From the NCBI RefSeq assembly GCF_000296385.1, contig NZ_JH815185.1, forward strand, positions 1 through 64,000: DNA of 64,000 bases, given 5' to 3'. Both the position numbers and the translations under genes were made by a program. How positions within the stretch are numbered: the first letter of the stretch is position 1; each line of letters begins with the position of its first letter. The DNA is from Lachnoanaerobaculum sp. OBRC5-5. Its GTDB lineage: Bacteria > Bacillota > Clostridia > Lachnospirales > Lachnospiraceae. This document shows, piece by piece, positions 23,605-31,605 of this stretch. The notes beneath the pieces are model-generated. The model searched no databases. It saw only the letters and a program-made list of their open reading frames with translations, and was not told where the DNA came from.

Positions 23605-24780
23605 ATGAAAACAAAGAACATTGGAGTTGTAGGAGCGGGATTTATGGGAAAAGCACATTGTGTTGCACTTTCCAATATGCCTAAATTATTCACAGATGCA
23701 CCTTATGTACCGGTATTTAAAACAGTGTGTGACATAGTACCTGAGATTGCTGAGGATTTTAAGGAGCGTTTCTCTTTTGAAAAAGCTTGTACAGATTATA
23801 GGGATATAATAAATGATCCGGAGATTGATATAGTTTGTGTATGTACACCAAATGATTCTCATGCGGAAATTTCAATAGCCGCTTTAAAGGCAGGAAAGCA
23901 TGTGATTTGTGAGAAGCCTATAGCAACAAAAACAGAAGATGCAAAGGCTATGGCTGAAGCTGCAGAAGAAGCTGCAAAGAAGGGCATTGTGTCAATGTGT
24001 GGATATCAGTATAGAAGAGTTCCTGCAATTGATGAAGCTAAAAAAATTATTGAAAGCGGCAGACTTGGAGAAATCACAAATGTGCGTGCACAGTATTTAC
24101 AGAGCTGGTCTGCAGACCCAAGATCTCCACTGTCATGGCGTTTTGTAAAGGAAACTGCAGGTGCAGGTACACTTGGTGATATCTTTACACATGCACTTGA
24201 CATTGCACAGTATCTTGCAGGTAATGTAACAGATGTAGTATCAATGGTTAAGACATACATAAAGGAGCGTCCTGTTCAGGAAGGTGGAGTGGACCTTTTA
24301 GGAACAGTAAAGCTTGGCGATGATGCAAAGAAGCAGGTTGTAGATGTTGATGACGAGGTATCTGTACTTTGTAACTTTGAAAGCGGTGCAATCGGTAGTG
24401 TAGAAGCAACAAGAATGGCTTGGGGACGTAATAACTACCTTACAGTTGAGGTTCACGGAACAAAGGGTTCACTTACATGGAACTATGAGCGTTTAAATGA
24501 GCTTGAAGTATGCTACGGTATGGAAGACAATGACGGTGAGAGAGGCTTCAGAAAGATATATACAGGTCCGGCAAACCCACATGGAGATGTAACTTGGAAT
24601 ATACCGGGAATGAACATCGGCTATGGTGAGCTTAAGGCAATTGAAGCATATGAGTTTGCTAAGGCTGTAGAGGGTGGATATCAGCCAACTACAAGCTTTA
24701 CTGTAGGATATCAGCTTGATAGAGTATGTGAGGCTGTCCTTGAATCAAATGAGAAGAAAGCTTGGGTACAGGTGAAATGA
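23605..24780 (+). CDS. Gfo/Idh/MocA-family oxidoreductase B
   Basis: A 391-residue protein with Rossmann motif GVVGAGFMGKAHCVAL, the Lys in HVICEKPIATKTEDA and the C-terminal GTLGDIFTHALDIAQYLAG. It belongs to the longer Gfo/Idh/MocA type common in glycoside and inositol pathways. With oxidoreductase A it could perform an oxidation and a later reduction around a cleavage or epimerisation step; this is inference. AGGAGG precedes the start, and its stop overlaps the next start in ATGA. Confidence 0.9.
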   Translation: MKTKNIGVVGAGFMGKAHCVALSNMPKLFTDAPYVPVFKTVCDIVPEIAEDFKERFSFEKACTDYRDIINDPEIDIVCVCTPNDSHAEISIAALKAGKHVICEKPIATKTEDAKAMAEAAEEAAKKGIVSMCGYQYRRVPAIDEAKKIIESGRLGEITNVRAQYLQSWSADPRSPLSWRFVKETAGAGTLGDIFTHALDIAQYLAGNVTDVVSMVKTYIKERPVQEGGVDLLGTVKLGDDAKKQVVDVDDEVSVLCNFESGAIGSVEATRMAWGRNNYLTVEVHGTKGSLTWNYERLNELEVCYGMEDNDGERGFRKIYTGPANPHGDVTWNIPGMNIGYGELKAIEAYEFAKAVEGGYQPTTSFTVGYQLDRVCEAVLESNEKKAWVQVK

Positions 24781-25691
24781 AAATAGGTTTTGTAAGTGCT
24801 ATCCTTGATCAAAGCAATTTCGAAGAAATGATGGATATAGCAGCCGATTTGGGATATCAATGTGTGGAAGTAGCTTGCTGGCCAAAAGGAAAAGCGGAGA
24901 GAAGATATGCAGGTGTAAGTCATATTGACGTAGAAAATACTGATGATTCCTATGTAGAATATATAAAGAATATTTGCAAAACTAAGGGAGTGGAAATCTC
25001 ATCTCTTGCATACTATCCTAATCCTTTAGACGGAGATTTGGAGAAAAGAACTGTAGCTGTAGAGCATTTGAAGAAAGTAATACAGTTTAGCAGTAAACTT
25101 GGGGTTAATATGGTTACAACCTTTATAGGAAGAGATCAGACTAAGACCGTTGAAGAGAATCTGGAACTTGTAAAGGAAGTATGGCCACCAATTATTAAGC
25201 TCGCTGAAGAATGTGGAGTAAAAGTGGCAATTGAAAACTGTCCTATGTTATTTGGTCCGGACCAGTGGCCGGGAGGACAGAATTTGATGACAACACCAGC
25301 TATCTGGAAAAAAGTCTTTGATATTATTTCTAGTGATAACCTTGGTATCAACTATGATCCGTCTCATTTTGTATGGCAAATGATAGATTATATAAAGCCG
25401 ATTTATGAATTTAAGGATAAAATTTTCCATGTTCATTTTAAGGACATAAAGCTCTATCGCGACAAGTTGAATCAAGTGGGTGTAATGGCATATCCTTTGG
25501 AGTATATGTCACCTAAGATTCCGGGATATGGAGATGTTGATTGGGGTAAATATGTATCTGCTTTAACAGATGTCGGATATGACGGATACACATGTATAGA
25601 AATAGAAGACAAATATTTTGAAGGATCAAAAGAAAAAGTAATTGATTCATTAAAACTGTCAAAGAAGTATATGACAAATTTTGTAATCTAA
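24777..25691 (+). CDS. Sugar phosphate isomerase/epimerase-like TIM barrel B
   Basis: A 304-residue AP-endonuclease-2-type TIM barrel: CVEVACWPKG, KVAIENCPMLFGPDQWPGG, LGINYDPSHFVWQ, FHVHFKDIKLY, GYGDVDWGKYVSAL and TCIEIEDKYFEGS. The Glu, Asp/His, His and Glu in these segments form the usual metal site. Close relatives are paired with Gfo/Idh/MocA dehydrogenases in keto-glycoside cleavage. ATG 24777 overlaps the previous stop; an in-frame start at 24762 would lie inside that gene. Confidence 0.87.
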   Translation: MKIGFVSAILDQSNFEEMMDIAADLGYQCVEVACWPKGKAERRYAGVSHIDVENTDDSYVEYIKNICKTKGVEISSLAYYPNPLDGDLEKRTVAVEHLKKVIQFSSKLGVNMVTTFIGRDQTKTVEENLELVKEVWPPIIKLAEECGVKVAIENCPMLFGPDQWPGGQNLMTTPAIWKKVFDIISSDNLGINYDPSHFVWQMIDYIKPIYEFKDKIFHVHFKDIKLYRDKLNQVGVMAYPLEYMSPKIPGYGDVDWGKYVSALTDVGYDGYTCIEIEDKYFEGSKEKVIDSLKLSKKYMTNFVI

Positions 25692-25721
25692 ATAATAATT
25701 TGAATTAATTAAAGATAGTAG

Positions 25722-25753
25722 GGCACTGATTCATTTTGTTTCAGTGCCTTTTT
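25722..25753 (+). terminator. Terminator of the sugar operon
   Basis: GGCACTGA (25722-25729) pairs with TCAGTGCC (25741-25748), followed by TTTTT. Confidence 0.85.
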
Positions 25754-25912
25754 CAACGGAACATTTGTACTGTTTATATGGGTTTTAATAGAAATCGAGT
25801 GTTTTAAATGCTATAATATTTTAAAAATAAATATGCACCGGTTGAAATTCAAACCTTTATAGAATTAAAAGAAACTACATCAGGATTATATTATTTTGCA
25901 ATAGGAGAAAGT

Positions 25913-27970
25913 ATGGCATCCATAAAAGATATAGCCAAAATGGCAGGAGTATCTACTGCAACAGTTTCACATGTAATAAATAAAACGAGATATGTAAGCC
26001 CTGAACTTGTGGATAAGGTCGAGAATGCGATAAAAAATGCAGATTCTCCACCAAAGTTCGTTGTCAGGAGACAAAAAAAGATTCGTGAAAGTATATATCA
26101 ATCTCAAAAAGGAGCCTTACTATATATTTGTCAGGATGAAGATGATAATTATATCGGAGAAATTTGGAATAAACTTAAGAAGTTAATGGAGAGTAGCGGC
26201 TATACAATAGTTAGGTGTAATTGCAACAGTGAGTTTGAAATGAGTATTATCAACAAGTTGCTTTCAGATAATAACGGTATTATAGGCGTATTTGTTTCGG
26301 TTAAATCTGATAAATTATATGCACAAAATATAATTCGGTCATTACAGATTCCATGTGTAATAATCGGAAATGAGGTGGATGATTCCGCATTTGACAGAGT
26401 AACAACAGATATATATAAAGCTGCATATGATTGTACCATGCATTTTATTAGAAGCGGACATGAAAAAATAGCTATCCTAATGGATAACTCATTGAAAAGT
26501 TATAATAATGATTTCATGAAAGGGTATGAAAACGCGCTTAAAGACGGTGGGATCAAGCTGAAAAATCGATATGTGTTGTATAAATACAGTTATGATAAAA
26601 AGATATCGGATATGTTGTCGGGACTTTTAGGTGGAAATGATACACCAAGTGCTCTTTTAATTACAGATTCGGACTATATTTATAGTGTTTATAGATATAT
26701 TATGAAAAGAAATGTAAGATGTCCTAAGGATTTATCAATAATGTGTGTTGGAAATGAGGGTAGTGCACCGTATCTAAATCCGGCTCTTTCTATGGCGGAA
26801 AATGATTGTGAACGCATTGTAGGTAAAGCGGTTGAACTTATGTTGGATAAAATAAAAGAGTTATCTGAAAATGATAAGTATGAGGTTATTCTTAAAAAGC
26901 CTTCTAAAATACTTGTATCTGCCAAGATGATTATTCGAGATTCAACTATCGGCACGGCAAGAGGTCCGTTTGGAGAAAGAGGAGCTGATATGCATACGCT
27001 TACTTTAACAGAGAAAGAAATGGATATTTGCAGGATGAAAAAATTTACGGCAGTTATTGTTTATCATTATATAGGAGCTTCATTTATGAAGCTACACGAA
27101 CAAGGAGTTAGAGATGTCTTTGACAGACTTGGTATCACGATAATTGCAGTAATGGGATGTCAGATGGATTTTTCCATGCAAAGAAAACAAATACAAAGTC
27201 TTTTAATGCTGGAACCTGATATTATGATCGCATTTCCGGTAAACCATACAATGACACAGGATGTATTTAAAGAAGTAATAAGAACAAAGACGAAACTGGT
27301 ATTTATGGGACATGTTCCTGACGGTTTCGAGGGAAAAGGATATGTATCTTGTATTAATGTTAATGAACGCAGTAACGGAAGAAATATAGGTAGAGGTCTG
27401 GGTGATTATTTACTTTTAAATCATAAGAAAAATATCGGTATAATTCGATATGGACATCAGTTTTATGCCACAAATCAGAGAGATTTGGCTGTAGAACAGA
27501 TTATTAGAGAAGAATATCCCGAGTTAAGAATTTGTGCTACAGAAGTATTTTCACAGAAAGATGAATATGAGAAAACAAAAGAACTTCTAACTTGGCATCC
27601 TGAGATTGACGGAATATATGTTTCATGGGAGGGACCCGCTATAAAAGTAGTTGAAGCTCTTCATGATATAAATAGAGAAGACATTATTGTAGCAACATCA
27701 GATCTTGATTTTTCTGTTGCATTGGATATGGCAAAAGGTGGATGCATTAAGGTGCTGAGTGCACAACAGCCTTTTGAAGAAGGCCAGGCGGCAGCTTTAT
27801 GTGGAGCAAATGCTGTTCTTGGGAAAAAGGTACCTTCTTTTGTTGCGGTTGAACCTGTATTTGTTACAGCGGAAAATCTGATTAAATCTTGGAATGCAAT
27901 ATATAAAAGTAAGGCACCTAGAGAAATAATTGACGCTTTACAAAAGAATGAACAGTTTATGAGTGAATGA
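25913..27970 (+). CDS. LacI-type regulator with two tandem sugar-binding domains
   Basis: A 685-residue protein, twice the normal length of a LacI regulator. Residues 1-55 are the LacI HTH (SIKDIAKMAGVSTATVSHVINKTRYVS). A first binding domain runs to about residue 350. A second begins near residue 376 (FTAVIVYHYIGASFMKLHEQG) and matches the operon's binding lipoprotein in several blocks, for example YATNQRDLAVEQIIREEYPE and EIDGIYVSWEGP. The downstream position and DNA-binding domain make it the probable regulator of 17210-25691. AGGAG precedes ATG 25913. Fusion with a transporter-like domain is unusual. Confidence 0.85.
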   Translation: MASIKDIAKMAGVSTATVSHVINKTRYVSPELVDKVENAIKNADSPPKFVVRRQKKIRESIYQSQKGALLYICQDEDDNYIGEIWNKLKKLMESSGYTIVRCNCNSEFEMSIINKLLSDNNGIIGVFVSVKSDKLYAQNIIRSLQIPCVIIGNEVDDSAFDRVTTDIYKAAYDCTMHFIRSGHEKIAILMDNSLKSYNNDFMKGYENALKDGGIKLKNRYVLYKYSYDKKISDMLSGLLGGNDTPSALLITDSDYIYSVYRYIMKRNVRCPKDLSIMCVGNEGSAPYLNPALSMAENDCERIVGKAVELMLDKIKELSENDKYEVILKKPSKILVSAKMIIRDSTIGTARGPFGERGADMHTLTLTEKEMDICRMKKFTAVIVYHYIGASFMKLHEQGVRDVFDRLGITIIAVMGCQMDFSMQRKQIQSLLMLEPDIMIAFPVNHTMTQDVFKEVIRTKTKLVFMGHVPDGFEGKGYVSCINVNERSNGRNIGRGLGDYLLLNHKKNIGIIRYGHQFYATNQRDLAVEQIIREEYPELRICATEVFSQKDEYEKTKELLTWHPEIDGIYVSWEGPAIKVVEALHDINREDIIVATSDLDFSVALDMAKGGCIKVLSAQQPFEEGQAAALCGANAVLGKKVPSFVAVEPVFVTAENLIKSWNAIYKSKAPREIIDALQKNEQFMSE

Positions 27971-28068
27971 TATTAAATATGTAATACTGAGAAGAATCAT
28001 ATATATGCATGATAAATTTGTGTTAACATTGTTGATAAATTACTGCAATACCCGAAAGGAGTAAATAT

Positions 28069-28302
28069 ATGAAAATAATATATGCCAATGCTGACATGCT
28101 GTTTTACTTTATATTTATATTTTTAACTATTGTACTTTTAGTATTGAAAATTTCAAAATATAAAAGAGACTCTAAAGTGGTAAAAGTTATAAAAAATATA
28201 CTCGCTATTCCTGTCGTCATTTTAAATATGTTGATTTTTGATGATTTGAATATCTCGTTTCAGCTTTTTAAAGATGAAAATAAAACAGATAACAAGAAGT
28301 GA
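28069..28302 (+). CDS. Small membrane protein of unknown function
   Basis: A 77-residue protein with two hydrophobic segments (about 8-27 and 42-60) and a charged tail (LFKDENKTDNKK). I do not recognise a family. A good GAAAGGAG precedes ATG 28069, and the next gene starts nine bases after its stop. Confidence 0.55.
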   Translation: MKIIYANADMLFYFIFIFLTIVLLVLKISKYKRDSKVVKVIKNILAIPVVILNMLIFDDLNISFQLFKDENKTDNKK

Positions 28303-28310
28303 GTATATGT

Positions 28311-29030
28311 ATGACAGATTTACAAAAAAGATATGAAGAATTAAAAAAGCAAAACTTCCCGGACGGCGAACGAGTGAAATTTATTGCGGATTTAGGCGCA
28401 AGTGACGAAATAGAATATCATTATCAGCTGATTTGTAAAGACAGGGATGAGGGTGCGAACTTGAATCTGTCCGGCAGCTTTTATAAACATGACAAAGAGG
28501 GATTGGAGTTTTTATTTACAGTTTTAGATAATGAAAAAGATGAAAATCTAAAAGTATTTACCGCATACCTTATGGCTGAAACTCTTTCAAAACTGAGACA
28601 TAGAGATTTTTACTTAGAGTTTTGCAGCAGGCTTATTCCTGTTATGACTTCGCTTATAGAGACAAAAGATGCTTTACTTAGACAAAAAATCATTATAACG
28701 TTCGGATGGATAGGATCTTTAAATGAGATTGATATTTTGATAAAGCAAATGTCGGAAGATAAAGACAGTCTTTGCAGAGCATGGTCAGCATCAAGCCTTA
28801 TGCAAATGTCATTTCACGGAATTGATAAGGAAGTGATTCAGGAAAAGACAAAGCCTTGCTTTGCTTTAGCAATTGCAGCAGAGACTGATTTACATGCCTG
28901 TGGCATTATGATAGAGGCGGCAGGGATTTTATTTGGAAAGAAATGGATAAGCTCATCGGCTGTGGAAGATATGGATGCTGAGAAAATAGAAAAGGCAAGA
29001 AAGTCGGCTGTAAGATTTTTGAATAAATAG
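28311..29030 (+). CDS. HEAT-repeat-like protein of unknown function
   Basis: A 239-residue all-helical soluble protein. Helical pairs repeat in the centre (NLKVFTAYLMAETLSKL, LLRQKIIITFGWIGSLNEID, LCRAWSASSLMQMSF), as in HEAT or Armadillo-type repeats, which usually mediate protein contacts. ATG 28311 was preferred to GTG 28299, which overlaps the previous stop and lacks a better site. No function is assigned. Confidence 0.55.
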   Translation: MTDLQKRYEELKKQNFPDGERVKFIADLGASDEIEYHYQLICKDRDEGANLNLSGSFYKHDKEGLEFLFTVLDNEKDENLKVFTAYLMAETLSKLRHRDFYLEFCSRLIPVMTSLIETKDALLRQKIIITFGWIGSLNEIDILIKQMSEDKDSLCRAWSASSLMQMSFHGIDKEVIQEKTKPCFALAIAAETDLHACGIMIEAAGILFGKKWISSSAVEDMDAEKIEKARKSAVRFLNK

Positions 29031-29082
29031 AAAACCTAGACTGCAAATTGCACATTATTACATCCTATATTACAAAATAAAT

Positions 29083-29111
29083 TTGACGTCCGGCCTGATT
29101 TTCTGTATAAT
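29083..29111 (+). promoter_or_regulatory. Promoter of the TAXI-GltS transporter gene
   Basis: TTGACG (29083-29088) and TATAAT (29106-29111) have a 17-base spacer, a near-perfect sigma-A promoter. Transcription should start near 29118, directly at the leader hairpins. Confidence 0.75.
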
Positions 29112-29117
29112 ACTTTT

Positions 29118-29167
29118 CGTCAAAAAATGACGTAGACTTAAAGGGGAGCATAATATGCTACCCTTTT
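29118..29167 (+). promoter_or_regulatory. Leader with hairpin and intrinsic terminator (attenuator candidate)
   Basis: CGTCA (29118-29122) pairs with TGACG (29128-29132). A second hairpin, AAAGGGGAGCATA (29140-29152) with TATGCTACCCTTT (29154-29166), is followed by a T-rich run. The terminator lies between promoter and coding region, so readthrough must be allowed by some signal. No known riboswitch core was recognised in the roughly 75-base leader. Confidence 0.55.
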
Positions 29168-29193
29168 ATTATTCAGTTAAGGAGGTATAGCGT

Positions 29194-31386
29194 ATTAAAG
29201 GTATAAGAAAGAACTTAAGCTTTGTATTTATTATATTGATGTTTGCACTGTTGGTTTCAGGCTGTGCAAAGGAAAGTGAAAACAATAATATTCATATCGG
29301 AACAGGTGGGACAGGCGGTACATATTTTGCATATGGGAATGCCCTAAAGGATATTGCCGAGCAGGAAAGCGATATTGACATGAGTATACAGATAAGTGCC
29401 GGTTCGGCGGCAAATCTAAGATTGCTTGAAAACAATATCGTCGGTATGGCAATAGTGCAAAATGATACTCTTACGGATGCTTACAACGGAAAAGGTGAGT
29501 TTGAGGGGAATCCTTTAAAAATAACCAAGGCTGTTGCAGGACTTTATACGGAGAGCTATCAAATAGTCGTAAATAAGAAACTGAAGCTGAACTCCGTGGA
29601 GGATTTGAGTGGACTTAGAGTTTCGGTAGGTGAAGAGGGCTCGGGTGTTTTAAAAAATGCAAAGAATATTCTTAGAGCCTACGGTATGACTGTAGATGAT
29701 ATTGATGTGAGATATCTGTCATTTGAAGATGCCGCAAATGCCTTAAAAAACGGTGAGTTGGATGCATTCTTTGTAACGGCGTCGGCACCTACAAAGGCAA
29801 TTTCGGATTTGGCTGATTCAAATGTACCTATCGATATTCTTTCGTTGGATGACAGAGCAATAAGATTTCTTCAGAACAGTTATAGCGGATATAGTGTTAC
29901 TACAATTAAAAAAGGTACATATAAGGGTATAAACAAGGATATTACCACAGTTGGAGTAATGGCTGTGCTTGTGGCAAACAACAATATAAATTCAAGCAAT
30001 ATTGAAACTGTATTAAATCTTATAAAAGCACATCAAGACAGCTTCAATAAGATATCAGGTAATACTGTAAATTTTTTTGACGAAGCAACTTTAAACAGTA
30101 TTGTTGTACCTTTCCATAAAGCAGCAAGTGAATGGTACAGTGCGAACGGAATAACCGGATTAAAGGCTGAGGTTAAGGCTGATAATGTTTCAAGAAAAAC
30201 TTTAAATCTGGATATGTATCAGACGGTTGCGGTTGCGGTACTTGCACTATTTATTGGAGTACTTTTAAAGGAAAGAATAAAGTTTTTAACAACATTTTGT
30301 ATTCCTGCGCCCGTGGTAGGAGGTATGATTTTTGCCATAATATTCTGTGTATTGTATGCACTTGGCATTCTTGAGATAAATTTTGATGAGACTCTAAGAA
30401 ATGTATGTATGGTAATGTTCTTTACCTCAGTAGGATTCCAGGCAAATATGAAGGTGCTAAAGAGCGGCGGAAAGGGTACATTTATCTTCCTGGCTTTGGT
30501 ATTGCTGCTTATAATATCTCAAAACTTTGTAGCGGTAGGGCTTTCTAAACTTCTTGGCATAAATCCGCTTATAGGTATGTGTACAGGTTCCATACCTATG
30601 ATTGGTGGACATGGTACGGCAGGAGCTTTCGGACCTTTACTTGAGGATATGAATGTTGACGGTGCGACAACACTTGCTACAGCAGCGGCTACTTTCGGAC
30701 TTGTAGCAGGTTCACTGATGGGCGGACCTTTGGCAAACAGCCTTATAAAAAAGAAAAGTCTTATGGATACCGCAGTATATGAAGATGACAGTATGCTTGT
30801 GGAAGAGGAGATAAAGCACAGAAGAGAAGTTTCAATGTATGCACCTGCAGTGTATCAGATTACATTGGCAATGGGTATAGGAACTATTGTATCTTTTGTA
30901 CTTTCAAAGACAGGAATGACCTTCCCTGTTTATATAGGTTCTATGATAGTTGCGGCTATAATGAGAAATATCAGTGAATATACAGACAGCTTCAGAATAC
31001 ATATGGGTGAGATAAACGATCTTGGAAGTATTTGCCTTTCTCTTTTTCTTGGAGTGGCAATGATTACATTGAAACTTTGGCAGTTGGCGGCACTGGCCCT
31101 TCCTCTGTTTGTACTATTGGCAGGTCAAGTACTTCTTATGTATATCTTTGCAAGATTTATCGTATTCAAATCTATGGGAAGTGACTATGATGCGGCTGTT
31201 TTGGCGGCAGGCACATGTGGTTTCGGTATGGGTGCAACACCTAATGCCATGGCAAATATGCAGGCTGTTACAGAGAAATATTTGCCTTCGGTAAAGGCAT
31301 TCTTACTTGTGCCGATAGTCGGAAGTATGTTTGCGGATTTCTTAAATAGTTTGACAATAACATTTTTCATAAACTTCTTAGGTTAA
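29194..31386 (+). CDS. TAXI-type binding protein fused to a GltS-like sodium symporter
   Basis: A 730-residue fusion. Residues 1-23 form a lipoprotein signal peptide with a VSGC lipobox. Residues about 34-325 are a TAXI-family TRAP solute-binding domain (HIGTGGTGGTYFAYGNAL, GSAANLRLLENN). Residues about 340-730 are a GltS-type symporter with about ten helices (IPMIGGHGTAGAFGP, CGFGMGATPNAMANMQAV). It probably binds a glutamate-like anion outside and imports it with sodium. The start appears to be ATT 29194, eight bases after a perfect AAGGAGG: there is no ATG, GTG or TTG between that site and 29236, and starting at 29236 would destroy the signal peptide. Confidence 0.82.
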   Translation: MKGIRKNLSFVFIILMFALLVSGCAKESENNNIHIGTGGTGGTYFAYGNALKDIAEQESDIDMSIQISAGSAANLRLLENNIVGMAIVQNDTLTDAYNGKGEFEGNPLKITKAVAGLYTESYQIVVNKKLKLNSVEDLSGLRVSVGEEGSGVLKNAKNILRAYGMTVDDIDVRYLSFEDAANALKNGELDAFFVTASAPTKAISDLADSNVPIDILSLDDRAIRFLQNSYSGYSVTTIKKGTYKGINKDITTVGVMAVLVANNNINSSNIETVLNLIKAHQDSFNKISGNTVNFFDEATLNSIVVPFHKAASEWYSANGITGLKAEVKADNVSRKTLNLDMYQTVAVAVLALFIGVLLKERIKFLTTFCIPAPVVGGMIFAIIFCVLYALGILEINFDETLRNVCMVMFFTSVGFQANMKVLKSGGKGTFIFLALVLLLIISQNFVAVGLSKLLGINPLIGMCTGSIPMIGGHGTAGAFGPLLEDMNVDGATTLATAAATFGLVAGSLMGGPLANSLIKKKSLMDTAVYEDDSMLVEEEIKHRREVSMYAPAVYQITLAMGIGTIVSFVLSKTGMTFPVYIGSMIVAAIMRNISEYTDSFRIHMGEINDLGSICLSLFLGVAMITLKLWQLAALALPLFVLLAGQVLLMYIFARFIVFKSMGSDYDAAVLAAGTCGFGMGATPNAMANMQAVTEKYLPSVKAFLLVPIVGSMFADFLNSLTITFFINFLG

Positions 31387-31406
31387 AAACAATTTAACCT
31401 AATTTA

Positions 31407-31436
31407 AAAGCTCACCTTATATGAGGTGAGTTTTTT
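31407..31436 (+). terminator. Terminator after the TAXI-GltS gene
   Basis: AAAGCTCACCT (31407-31417) pairs with AGGTGAG (31424-31430), followed by TTTTTT. Confidence 0.85.
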
Positions 31437-31605
31437 ATTGGAATAGTATATATTAACTGAGATTTTAGTTGAACTTTTTGTAATAAAATATTATATTGGA
31501 TAGGACAGCTTTTGTAAAAAGTCTTATGTGAAATAAAAGAGAAAATGTTGGAGAGTACAAAACTTTTTGACTGAAAATATATAAAAATAATACCTAGGGG
31601 GACAA

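Noticed and set aside
29236-29241. TTG/ATG as start of the TAXI-GltS fusion
   Set aside because: It would leave only the end of the signal peptide and has no ribosome binding site; the AAGGAGG at 29179 fits the ATT at 29194.
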